Origin: Undibacterium pigrum | GTDB lineage: Bacteria > Pseudomonadota > Gammaproteobacteria > Burkholderiales > Burkholderiaceae_D | Assembly: GCF_003201815.1 (NCBI RefSeq) | Contig: NZ_QJKB01000002.1 | Coordinates: 372,001 to 436,000, forward strand | Length of the DNA stretch: 64,000 nt | Reading direction: 5' to 3' | Part shown: one piece after another, positions 24,944 through 32,902 of the stretch | How positions within the stretch are numbered: the stretch's first letter is position 1 | How the letters are laid out: the number at the start of each line of letters is the position of its first letter | Made by a program: the position numbers and the translations under genes | The notes under the pieces: generated by a model | Told to the model about the DNA's origin: nothing | Database searches by the model: none | The model's input: the letters and a program-made list of their open reading frames with translations, nothing else

Positions 24944-25837
24944 ATGTTATTCACCAGCCCAAGTTCACCCTGTCAGCAAATCCACAGTCAGCTCTTCCCG
25001 GGTATGGATGTTTGGATGAAACGCGACGATATGCTGCATCCCCAGGTGTCTGGCAATAAGTTTCGCAAACTGAAATATCCCTTGCTGGGTTTGCAGGAAC
25101 AACGCAGGCATGTGGTTTCCATGGGCGGGATCTGGTCCAATCATATTCATGCCCTGGCCCATGCCGCCCATGCCCTGGGTTTGCCTGCCACCGCGTTGAT
25201 ACGCGGTGCTGAGGGCATGCACAGCGCCATGCTGGATGATGTACGGGCTTTGGGCATGCAAGTCCGTTTCGTCAACCGTGAAGCTTACCGTCAGTTACGG
25301 CTGGATGACTCAGCCTGGCGCGGGCATCTGGAAGATTCAGGTGCAGATGCGCTCTGGTTGCCCGAGGGCGGCAGCGCACCACTGGCCTTGCGCGGTGTGG
25401 CCGAACTGATAGCTGAACTACCCTTTGTTCCGGATTATCTGGTGGTGGCTTGTGGCACAGGGGCAACGCTGGCGGGTTTGCTGGCTGGCCTGGAGGGGCG
25501 CTCGAAAGTGCTGGGTATTGCCGCCATCAGTGGCGGCGATTACCTGCGCAATGACATCAGCCGCCTGTTAAGCGAGGCGGGCTATCCTGATTATCAAAAC
25601 TATGAATTGTTGACGGAGTTTCATCATGGTGGTTATGGCAAGGCACCTCCGGATTTGCTGGATTTTGCCCGCCAGTTCGCGCATGAAACGGCGATTCCTC
25701 TGGAGCCAGTTTACACTGCCAAAATGCTGTTTGCTTTGCGCCAGTTGTGGCATCATGGTCATCTGGCACAAAATGCCCGGGTCATTGCCATACATACCGG
25801 TGGTTTGCAGGGAGCACGTGGCTTTGCCCGTATGTAG
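24944..25837 (+). CDS. PLP-dependent ACC deaminase / D-cysteine desulfhydrase family enzyme
   Basis: A 297-residue fold-type II PLP enzyme. The Schiff-base lysine is Lys39 in VSGNKFRKLKYPLL, preceded by the family's MKRDDML. SMGGIWSNHIHALAHAA and the phosphate-binding VACGTGATLAGLLAG are present. Related enzymes deaminate 1-aminocyclopropane-1-carboxylate or desulfurate D-cysteine, and substrate choice cannot be settled from sequence alone. The start is uncertain: neither the ATG at 24944 nor a TTG at 24920 has a clear ribosome site. It is divergent from the GGDEF-like gene and upstream of a solute-binding protein gene. Confidence 0.87.
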   Translation: MLFTSPSSPCQQIHSQLFPGMDVWMKRDDMLHPQVSGNKFRKLKYPLLGLQEQRRHVVSMGGIWSNHIHALAHAAHALGLPATALIRGAEGMHSAMLDDVRALGMQVRFVNREAYRQLRLDDSAWRGHLEDSGADALWLPEGGSAPLALRGVAELIAELPFVPDYLVVACGTGATLAGLLAGLEGRSKVLGIAAISGGDYLRNDISRLLSEAGYPDYQNYELLTEFHHGGYGKAPPDLLDFARQFAHETAIPLEPVYTAKMLFALRQLWHHGHLAQNARVIAIHTGGLQGARGFARM

Positions 25838-25898
25838 TGATGTGGTAGTCATGCTGTAGTCTGGCGTTTATAGCCTTCGCTATCGGACAGGTGCAAAT

Positions 25899-26687
25899 AT
25901 GAAAAGACGGCGCGCAAGTTGGCTTACTGCTTTGAGCGGGATGGCAGCTCTGCTCTCATGCTGGGCCTGTACTTCAGGTGCACTGGCAGCGGAGCAGCCT
26001 TTGCGTGTGGCTATCTACGAAAACCTCGATTATCCCCTGAATATTTTTGACAAGAACCACCAGTTGCTAGGTGGCTTGCAAAAAGACTTCATAGACCAGC
26101 TCGCGAAAAAACTCTCTGCACAAGTCAGCTATACACCCTATTCCCGCAGGCGCATAGAAAGTGTCGTGATCCAGGGGGATGCAGATCTCATGTGCTATTC
26201 CAGCCCTGCCTGGTTTGACTTGCCCAAGGAAGTCGGCTGGACCGTGGCGACTTTCCCCCAGGTGGAAAGAGTGGTCGTGCTGGCAGACAAAGCCAGTATA
26301 GAAATCGTCCCGCAACAGATGGAAGGCAAGAAACTGGTGTTGCAACTCGGTTATCACTATCCGCAAATCGCCAGCCAATTGGCAGACGGTAAAATCAAGC
26401 GCATCGACCTGACTGATGTACCAGGTATGTTCCGTTTGCTGGCACTGGGCGGGGCAGATGCCATGGTCAGTTCGGATGGTGAGATCGAAGGTTATTTCAA
26501 GAATTTCCCGGAAAAACGCAGCCTGTACAAAATTTCCAAAACCCCGTTTTCTGTCGTACAGACGCAATGCGCCCTGTCGCATAAGTCTGCCTGGAAGCTG
26601 GAGCAAATCAATAGCGCGATACAGTTTTTGCAAGAGAACGGCGAGATGGACAGGATTATGCGTAAGTATGGTTTATCCATGCGCTAA
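25899..26687 (+). CDS. Family 3 periplasmic solute-binding protein
   Basis: A 262-residue exported protein with an N-terminal signal (MKRRRASWLTALSGMAALLS to SGALAAEQ). The mature part follows the extracellular solute-binding family 3 pattern: PLRVAIYENLDYP at the start, a GLQKDFIDQLAKKL block and the C-terminal LEQINSAIQFLQENGEMD. Such proteins bind amino acids or related small molecules for ABC transport or sensing. No permease or ATPase genes are adjacent, so it may be an orphan binding protein or a sensory one. The ribosome site is AGGTG. A family 1 palindromic repeat follows nine bases after its stop. Confidence 0.86.
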   Translation: MKRRRASWLTALSGMAALLSCWACTSGALAAEQPLRVAIYENLDYPLNIFDKNHQLLGGLQKDFIDQLAKKLSAQVSYTPYSRRRIESVVIQGDADLMCYSSPAWFDLPKEVGWTVATFPQVERVVVLADKASIEIVPQQMEGKKLVLQLGYHYPQIASQLADGKIKRIDLTDVPGMFRLLALGGADAMVSSDGEIEGYFKNFPEKRSLYKISKTPFSVVQTQCALSHKSAWKLEQINSAIQFLQENGEMDRIMRKYGLSMR

Positions 26688-26696
26688 ATCCTGGTT

Positions 26697-26796
26697 GGAC
26701 TTACGAAAAATCGCCCCAGCTGCGTTGCAGCTCCTAGCCGTACTAAAGTACTGTCTTCGTCGCTGACGCCTTGCTGGGACAATTTTTCGTAAGTCC
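26697..26796. repeat. Palindromic intergenic repeat, family 1 copy B
   Basis: A 100-base element. Arms 26697-26720 and 26773-26796 pair at 22 of 24 positions (ends GGACTTACGAAAAATCG / AATTTTTCGTAAGTCC). Internal hairpins are GCTGC-GTT-GCAGC (26719-26731) and the core GTACT-AA-AGTAC (26740-26751). It lies between two solute-binding protein genes on the same strand. Confidence 0.8.
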
Positions 26797-26847
26797 TAAT
26801 TAGTGTTAACTGTTATCCTGCTAGCTTTATTCTTCTTTTTTCTTCAG

Positions 26848-28617
26848 ATGAAATCTTCCCTGACTGCTGTGCTGACGGCTTTGCTATGCAGCCTGAGCCT
26901 GCCTGCGATAGCGGCAGCTGACCCGAATAAAGTCTTGCATCTGTCTTTCGAAGCTGCCGACGATGGCTTTGATTCCATGCGCACCAATAGTACTTATTCC
27001 AACTGGGTGTCAGATGCGATTTTTGAAGGCCTGGTGACCTATGATTACCTGGCACGCCCCGCCAAACTGGTTCCCAATACCATAGAAAGCTTGCCGGAAA
27101 TCACGGATGGCGGCAAGACCTTGACCTTTCGTCTCAAGAAAGGGATTTATTTCTCTCCGGACCCGGCATTCAAGGGCCAGCGCAGGGAATTGCATGCCAG
27201 CGATTATGCCTATACCTTCAAACGCTTGCTGGACCCAAACAACCGTTCTGTGCAGTCACGTGTACTTGATGGCAAGCTCATTGGTCTTGATGAACTGGTA
27301 GCAGCCGCCAAAAAGACTGGCAAGTTTGATTACGACAAACCCATCGCTGGTCTGGAAACACCAGACAATTACACCCTGATCATGCGCCTTAAAGTAGCTG
27401 ATCCTGCCCTGATTTACTATCTGGCCAAACCACTGGGCGGTGCTGTCGCCCGTGAAGTGGTTGAGCACTATGGCGAAGCTGTGAATCAACATCCGGTGGG
27501 TACGGGTGCCTACATGCTCAAGCAATATGTGCCTCGCAGTAAAATCATCCTCGAAGCCAATCCAGAATACCGGGGTTTTGTCTGGGACTTCAAAGGCACG
27601 GGTTCAGAATGGGACAAGCAGATCATCAAGGACATGAAGGGCAAGCAAATGCCCCAGGTCGGAAGGGTTGAGATTGCCATCATAGAAGAAGAGCAGTCAC
27701 GCTGGCTGGCCTTTGATTCTGGCCAGCTGGATTTTGAAATGCTGGTGCCTGCCGCCTCGGTCAAATTGCTGGACCAGGGCAAGCTCAAGCCTGAGTTTGC
27801 TGCCAAGGGTTTGCGCCTGTACCGTTTTGTGGAACCTGGTGTCACCCGCACCTACTTCAATTTCGAAGACCCTACCGTGGGAGGCTATACCAAGGACAAG
27901 ATAGCCCTGCGCCGTGCGATTGCCCTGTCCTTCAATCACCAGGAAGAAATTGACCAGGTCTGGTTTGGCCAGGCCATCAAGGCGCAAGGCATGGTGCCAC
28001 CGGATGTGGTCGGCCACGATGCCAGCTATCGCAACAGCAATGCCTATGATCCCAAACTGGCTAATAAATTGCTCGACAGGTTTGGCTACAAGCGCGGTGA
28101 AGACGGTTTCCGCAGCATGCCGGATGGCTCACCCCTGAAGCTGCGCATCCATTCTGCCCCCAAGACCAAGGACTATGCACGCATGGAAATCTGGAAGCGT
28201 TCGCTCGACAAGATAGGCATACGTGCAGAATTCCCGGTTGCCGGTTTTGCCGACAACCTCAAGTCTGCCTACCAGTGCAAGCTCATGATGTTTGGCATGG
28301 GCTATACCGCCGACATCCCTGACGGCATCGATTTCCTCGAAGCCTATGCAGGCAGCAATGCCTATCGCGGCAATTTTGGCTGTTACAAATCGGCCGCTTT
28401 TGATGAAGCCTATGAAAAAGCCCGCCTGATGCCAGAAGGACCAGAACGCCAGAAATTATTCAACACCATAGAGCGCGTCATGGAAGCTGATACCGTACAC
28501 AGCCTGGAACTCTGGCGCTTGCGTAACTGGCTGATACAACCCTGGGTCAAGGGTTATAAAACCCACCCCATCATGCGCGGTGACTGGCGTTTCCTGGATG
28601 TAGAAAAGAGTAAATAA
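26848..28617 (+). CDS. Family 5 (OppA-like) solute-binding protein
   Basis: A 589-residue exported binding protein with a signal peptide (MKSSLTAVLTALLCSLSLPA to AIAAADP). The SBP_bac_5 fold is recognised from LSFEAADDGFDSMRTN, the SDAIFEGLVTYDY segment and LRKGIYFSPD-like sequence, with the later NFEDPTVGGY and ALRRAIALSFN typical of peptide-binding members. Substrates of the family are peptides and some other solutes. No opp/dpp permease genes adjoin it. Start is ATG 26848 at the signal peptide; upstream frame codons are ignored. It fits the peptide-uptake theme of the window. Confidence 0.9.
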   Translation: MKSSLTAVLTALLCSLSLPAIAAADPNKVLHLSFEAADDGFDSMRTNSTYSNWVSDAIFEGLVTYDYLARPAKLVPNTIESLPEITDGGKTLTFRLKKGIYFSPDPAFKGQRRELHASDYAYTFKRLLDPNNRSVQSRVLDGKLIGLDELVAAAKKTGKFDYDKPIAGLETPDNYTLIMRLKVADPALIYYLAKPLGGAVAREVVEHYGEAVNQHPVGTGAYMLKQYVPRSKIILEANPEYRGFVWDFKGTGSEWDKQIIKDMKGKQMPQVGRVEIAIIEEEQSRWLAFDSGQLDFEMLVPAASVKLLDQGKLKPEFAAKGLRLYRFVEPGVTRTYFNFEDPTVGGYTKDKIALRRAIALSFNHQEEIDQVWFGQAIKAQGMVPPDVVGHDASYRNSNAYDPKLANKLLDRFGYKRGEDGFRSMPDGSPLKLRIHSAPKTKDYARMEIWKRSLDKIGIRAEFPVAGFADNLKSAYQCKLMMFGMGYTADIPDGIDFLEAYAGSNAYRGNFGCYKSAAFDEAYEKARLMPEGPERQKLFNTIERVMEADTVHSLELWRLRNWLIQPWVKGYKTHPIMRGDWRFLDVEKSK

Positions 28618-28629
28618 TTTCTACGCTTG

Positions 28630-28935
28630 CTATGCAAAGACTGGCCGGAAAAAACTGCGCTCATAGCTGATGATGCATTTTGTTTCTTCCGCCAGTTTGA
28701 AAGCTGCCTGGCATTCTGCATCATCCAGCATTTGTATGCGGTATTGTTCATAAGCCGCCAGGCTGGGGAAACTGAACATGGCCAGCGCCACATTATTCGC
28801 GCCTTCAGATGGCAGGAAATAACCATGGTGCTGGCCACCAAACTTGTTCACCAGCGGTATCCAGAGTTTGCCGTAATGCTCAAACTCTTTCAGTTTGGCA
28901 GGGTCTATGATGTAGCGGAGATAGCAGGTAATCAT
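28630..28935 (-). CDS. NIPSNAP-family protein
   Basis: A 101-residue dimeric alpha/beta-barrel type protein. MITCYLRYIIDPAKLKEFEH is the usual NIPSNAP opening, with GGQHHGYFLPSEG and ALAMFSFPSLAAYEQYR characteristic of the family; Arg and Phe near the end (SYERSFFRP) complete it. Bacterial members are of unknown function. Start is the ATG at 28935; no strong ribosome site is visible. It lies 44 bases downstream of the SDR gene on the same strand and may be co-transcribed with it. Confidence 0.87.
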   Translation of the reverse strand: MITCYLRYIIDPAKLKEFEHYGKLWIPLVNKFGGQHHGYFLPSEGANNVALAMFSFPSLAAYEQYRIQMLDDAECQAAFKLAEETKCIISYERSFFRPVFA

Positions 28936-28979
28936 GATATAGGCTGACAGGATAAAAAAACCTATCTTACCTGTTCTGC

Positions 28980-29747
28980 TCAAACCTGTATCAATCCCCC
29001 GTCGGCACACAATTCCACACCATTGACGTAGCTCGCAGCTTTCGATGCCAGGAATAAGACCGCAGCCGCAATCTCTTCCGGCTGGCCCATGCGCCCTGCT
29101 GGTGCGGCATCAGCCAGGTAGGCTGAAAAATTCGCGATATCTTCTTCTTTCATGCCCAGGCCATTTTCCATGATGGGCGTGCGGGTCACACCCGGGCTGA
29201 TGGTATTGACGCGTATTTGCCTGTCCTTGAGGTCATTTGCCCAGCTGCGTGCAAACGAGCGCACCGCCGCTTTCGAGGCATTGTAGAGACTCAGATTGGG
29301 CATGCCCTTGCTGGCAGCGATAGAGGCATTCAGGACGATGGCAGAAGCCGGTTTCATCAAAGGCAGCAGGCTTTGCACTGTAAAGAACAGGCCTTTGACA
29401 TTGGTGTCAAAAGTGGTGGCAAATTCGTTTGCTGTGGTGTTGCCAAACTGGTTGTGGATGGCGATGCCGGCATTGGCGAACAGGACATCTATTTTGTCCC
29501 CTTGTTGAGCTATCTTGTCATGCAGGGTTTGCAGGTCGCTGATACTGGCGACATCTGCCTTGATCGCGATGACTTTGTTGCCGAGGATTTCTCTGGCTTG
29601 ATCCAACCTGACCTGTGAGCGGCCAGTGATGTAGACACGTTTGGCACCGGCATGGATAAAGGCCTGGGCGCTGGCGAGGCCTATGCCGGAGGAGCCACCA
29701 GTGATGAGTATGGTTTGTTCATTGAATGCGTTTGATGTTGCTGACAT
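28980..29747 (-). CDS. SDR-family oxidoreductase
   Basis: A 255-residue short-chain dehydrogenase/reductase of classical length. The nucleotide-binding motif is TGGSSGIG (16-23), with ANAG at about 91-94. The catalytic residues are Ser in LNASIAASKG (about 142), Tyr155 and Lys159 (YNASK). The C-terminal VLFLASKAASYVNGVELCAD is standard for the family. The acidic/basic cofactor selector (ITGRS) suggests NADP(H). The substrate is unknown. Start at 29747 is preceded by AAGGAA. NIPSNAP follows on the same strand. Confidence 0.93.
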   Translation of the reverse strand: MSATSNAFNEQTILITGGSSGIGLASAQAFIHAGAKRVYITGRSQVRLDQAREILGNKVIAIKADVASISDLQTLHDKIAQQGDKIDVLFANAGIAIHNQFGNTTANEFATTFDTNVKGLFFTVQSLLPLMKPASAIVLNASIAASKGMPNLSLYNASKAAVRSFARSWANDLKDRQIRVNTISPGVTRTPIMENGLGMKEEDIANFSAYLADAAPAGRMGQPEEIAAAVLFLASKAASYVNGVELCADGGLIQV

Positions 29748-29807
29748 TTCGGTTCCTTGAAGAGGGAGGGGAAATGGCAGTATGGTGGATAGGGATTGGT
29801 GAAACAA

Positions 29808-30390
29808 TCCATGTTTGGTTCATGATATTGGTGAGTGAATTTCAGTAATTGAGATCCAAAATTTTCGACGCATGAGTTCCGATCAGACGGATGGTGATGA
29901 ACTATCGGTCATAGCCCTGTTCACCTGGCTAATTACTCGTCGTAAAATCGACGATTCTTATTAACGTCATTCCAGCGTGCTTTTAGCTGGAATCCAGTGG
30001 CGTTCGTTGTATACCGTGAAGTTGCATTAACTTCTGAATCTTACAGCTTTGGATGGCTAGATTTTCAAATGCCTGCACACGTGATTTCAGATTACCGGCC
30101 GGTGGTAGACCGGCGGCTACATACCTTTTTGCTTCGCCAAAAAGGTATGCCAAAAAGGCGACCCAGGCGTCGCTGCCCCCTGAAGGGGGTTCCCTTTGCT
30201 GCAAGTCAAAAAATGGGAAGGCTCGAAAACTCGCTACGCTCAAACATCGATCCTTCTTTTTCCATTTTCTGCCTTGCAGCAAAGGCATCGACACATGGGA
30301 ACTGCGGTAAGTCAAAAGCAAAAGCAACGTCAACACGACCACCGATCAAATTTCTTTGACCTGGATAATCAAGAATTGCCGTTTGCCTGC
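29808..30390. other. Gene-free stretch dominated by a repeat
   Basis: About 580 bases between the SDR gene and the AIM24 operon. The first roughly 150 bases show nothing. From about 29969 to 30300 it is a composite of inverted repeats (see separate entry). Short open frames here are considered non-coding. Confidence 0.55.
29969..30300. repeat. Composite intergenic repeat with several palindromes
   Basis: Contains ATTCCAGC / GCTGGAAT (29969-29993), CATACCTTTTT-GCTTCGCC-AAAAAGGTATG (30120-30149), CCCCCTGAAGGGGG, and a longer imperfect inverted repeat in which CCTTTGCTGCAAG at about 30191 pairs with CTTGCAGCAAAGG at about 30277. Sequence of this style is widespread between genes in related betaproteobacteria, from memory. 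It probably acts as a non-coding mobile-like or transcript-end element. Confidence 0.6.
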
Positions 30391-31452
30391 TTACTCCTTC
30401 GCCGGACGATATTGTTTCGCCCAACTTGCAAAAGCACCTACGCTGCGTGTTTGTATCCACAGCTTGCCTTCGCCCTTGAAGCGGCAGACGAAACCTTCGC
30501 CGGAGAAGAACAGGGACTTGTAGCCGCCGACTTTGCTGATGCTGTATTCCAGACCTTCGGTGAAGGCGACGATGTTGCCGGTGTCGACGACGTAGCCGTC
30601 CTTGACGTCGATTTCTATGATGGCACCATAGCTGTTGAGCCACAGGTCACCTTCGCCGGATGCGCGGATCAGGAACAGGCTTTCGCCGGAGAAAAAGCCT
30701 TTGGTGAAACCCTGCCATTTGGTTTCTATGTTGATGCCGGGCGTGCTGGCGACAAAGGCGCCGCTTTGCAGGTACAGGGTTTCACCGCGCATGTAGCGGT
30801 GGATCAGGTCACCTGGAGTGGCGGGGGCGATGCCGATTTCGCCGGGGCCGTTTTCAGCAGTGAATTCATTGATGAACAGGTTTTCACCAGACAGCATGCG
30901 TGAGATGCCGCCTTTCATCTTGGTCTTCATGACCAGGTTGGTGTCCATCGTGGCCATGGCGCTGGCTTCCACTTTCAGCATCTGTCCGCGTGGTAAATCC
31001 ACCGTGACAAAGCCAAAATCAGGGCTGCCATCTATCCTGAATTTCAAGCCGGCGAAGTCTGTCGCTGCGACTGGCAGCGCAGGGGCGATGCTGGTGCTGG
31101 CAGGTAGCTCTTGCTTGAAGCTGGCTGGCGGCGCTGCTTCCGCTACGGGTGCAACTACCACTGTAGCTGCAGGCAATGCTGCTTCAGGTGCCGCAACCGG
31201 CTTGCTGATGGCAGCATCGCTATCGCTTTTTAAAACCACTTTCAAGCCATTTTTTTCTATGGTCTGGCGGTATTTCTCAGCAGTCTCGCTATCAAGGCCA
31301 CGCTTGATGACGCGCGGTGCGGTTTCCAGTAAATTTTTGGCTTGTTCAGTTGAGAGCTTGAACAATTTTTCTATGGTGCCACAGGCTTGCTCAAAACTGA
31401 TGCCTTCAGCCAGTTCACCGGTGAGGACGATATCTATCGTAGTGTTATTCAT
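30391..31452 (-). CDS. AIM24-family protein with N-terminal helical domain
   Basis: A 353-residue protein. Residues 1-70 form a separate domain (ending AEKYRQTIEKNGLKVVLKS) of a kind seen in other bacterial proteins; an Ala/Pro-rich linker follows at about 75-125. The AIM24/TIGR00266-type beta-rich domain occupies about 130-345, with repeated GESLF/GENLF and GEGF turns (RMLSGENLFINEF, FFSGESLFLIRAS, FFSGEGFVCRFKG). No signal peptide is present. The biochemical role of the family in bacteria is unknown. It is the last of three consecutive AIM24 genes, eight bases after the previous one, with AAGGA before the ATG. Confidence 0.87.
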   Translation of the reverse strand: MNNTTIDIVLTGELAEGISFEQACGTIEKLFKLSTEQAKNLLETAPRVIKRGLDSETAEKYRQTIEKNGLKVVLKSDSDAAISKPVAAPEAALPAATVVVAPVAEAAPPASFKQELPASTSIAPALPVAATDFAGLKFRIDGSPDFGFVTVDLPRGQMLKVEASAMATMDTNLVMKTKMKGGISRMLSGENLFINEFTAENGPGEIGIAPATPGDLIHRYMRGETLYLQSGAFVASTPGINIETKWQGFTKGFFSGESLFLIRASGEGDLWLNSYGAIIEIDVKDGYVVDTGNIVAFTEGLEYSISKVGGYKSLFFSGEGFVCRFKGEGKLWIQTRSVGAFASWAKQYRPAKE

Positions 31453-31460
31453 GGCTGTCC

Positions 31461-32147
31461 TTATCGTTTGCTGCCAGCTTTGAGATTGGGGCCGAGCAGG
31501 CTGCCAAAGCTGCTTTCATTATGTGACTGACACCAGACCGTACCGCGGCCAGTGAATTTACAGACCATGCCCTCGCCACCGAGTATGGATTGCAACCAGC
31601 TCTTGCCTGCCTTGGTGATGGAGAATTGCAGGGTTTCGCTGAAGGCCACAATGTGGCCGGTATCGACGATGTAATCACCATCCACTTCTACGGGATAGAT
31701 GGCTCCAAAGGAAGACAGCACGGCCGTGCCCTTGCCCTTGAGTTTGAGCCAGAAGATACTTTCGCCAGACAAGATGGATTTGAAACCCTGCCAGCCCAGG
31801 TCAACTTCTATGCCTTCATCGCAAGCCAGGAAAGAGCCACCCTGGACGATGAGGTTATCGTTATCCAGCGGCATCACCAGCATGTCGCCTGCCAGGTCAG
31901 TCCCCAGCCAGACTTCGCCGGGCGTATTCAGTGGTTCGAAATGATTCAGGAACAGCGATTCACCGCCGAGCAGACGCTTGGCCGCTTTTAACAGTGAGCC
32001 GCGCTGTTTTTTATGGGTGGTCGTGGTGATTTGCATATTGCTGCTCATGGCCAGCATGGCACCGGATTCTGCAGTGCAGACTTCACCAGGACGCAGGCTG
32101 ACTTTGGCTGCGGTATTACCAGGCTGATTGACTAATTCTACTTGCAT
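31461..32147 (-). CDS. AIM24-family protein (middle of three)
   Basis: A 228-residue protein consisting almost entirely of the AIM24/TIGR00266 fold. Signature parts are LRPGEVCTAESGAMLAMSSN, LLGGESLFLNHF, GGSFLACDEGIEVDLGWQG, LSGESIFWLKLKG and the C-terminal GGEGMVCKFTGRGTVWCQSH. Predicted cytoplasmic or peripheral. It is nine bases from both neighbours' frames, so the three genes form one operon. The paralogues are clearly diverged, so this is an old duplication. Function is unknown. Confidence 0.9.
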   Translation of the reverse strand: MQVELVNQPGNTAAKVSLRPGEVCTAESGAMLAMSSNMQITTTTHKKQRGSLLKAAKRLLGGESLFLNHFEPLNTPGEVWLGTDLAGDMLVMPLDNDNLIVQGGSFLACDEGIEVDLGWQGFKSILSGESIFWLKLKGKGTAVLSSFGAIYPVEVDGDYIVDTGHIVAFSETLQFSITKAGKSWLQSILGGEGMVCKFTGRGTVWCQSHNESSFGSLLGPNLKAGSKR

Positions 32148-32156
32148 GATACGCCC

Positions 32157-32816
32157 TTACAGTTTTGGATTGAGCCAGCCAGCCAGGCTGGAAATGCTGC
32201 GTGTCTGGATGACGATCTTGCCCTGACCGCTGATACGTGTCACCAGGCCTTCGCCACCAAAGAAGCTGGAAAACAGGCCGCCAGCCAGTTGCAGATTCAG
32301 GCGCAGGGATGGGTCATAAGCCACCAGATGACTGGTGTCGACGATGTATTCACCGTTGACTTCTTTTTCCAGCAAGGCACCATAAGCACCAAACCAGACC
32401 TTGCCATGGCCGCTGACCTTGATGCGGAACAAGCCTTCACGGGCAATCCAGGACGCGAAACCAGCAAAGCCCAGGCCTATCTTGACGCCTTCTTCGCATG
32501 CCAGGAAAGCGCCGGGCACCAGAAAATATTCTTCATCGTTCAGTTCACGGCACAGGATTTCGCCTGGCGTGGGTTGCACGATGGTGATACGGCGTGGCGC
32601 AGAAGTGGCATTCTTGAAGCGGCTGATGAACAGGGATTCACCACCCAGATATTTGCGCAACAGGCCCTTGAGCAAGCCACCATTGAAATGCGCTGTCAAA
32701 TCCAGGCTGGCATCCATACTGGACATGGCATCCGGTTCTGTCATGATGCTTTCGCCAGGTTCGAGTTCCACCTCGACGTAGGAGAAGGCATGGCCTCCTT
32801 TGATATTGGTTTTCAC
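32157..32816 (-). CDS. AIM24-family protein (first of three, GTG start)
   Basis: A 219-residue AIM24/TIGR00266 protein. Conserved parts are VELEPGESIMTEPDAMSSMD, YLGGESLFISRF, GAFLACEEGVKIGLGFAGF, YIVDTSHLVAYDPSL and FFGGEGLVTRISGQGKIVIQ. The start is GTG at 32816, supported by AAGGAG six bases upstream. It leads the three-gene AIM24 operon and lies 86 bases after the M48 peptidase gene on the same strand, which may belong to the same transcript. No catalytic residues are apparent; a structural or membrane-associated role is possible. Confidence 0.9.
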   Translation of the reverse strand: MKTNIKGGHAFSYVEVELEPGESIMTEPDAMSSMDASLDLTAHFNGGLLKGLLRKYLGGESLFISRFKNATSAPRRITIVQPTPGEILCRELNDEEYFLVPGAFLACEEGVKIGLGFAGFASWIAREGLFRIKVSGHGKVWFGAYGALLEKEVNGEYIVDTSHLVAYDPSLRLNLQLAGGLFSSFFGGEGLVTRISGQGKIVIQTRSISSLAGWLNPKL

Positions 32817-32902
32817 TACTAACTCCTTTGGTTTGGACTTTCACAGCATTGCTCCGACTATGCCGCTGCTGCCGGTGCTTGCTGCAATTTGCTATTGAGG
32901 TT

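Noticed and set aside
29983-30342. Open frames of about 120 codons on both strands
   Set aside because: They lie inside a palindromic repeat; no motif or good start is present, and both strands are open because of the repeat's composition.
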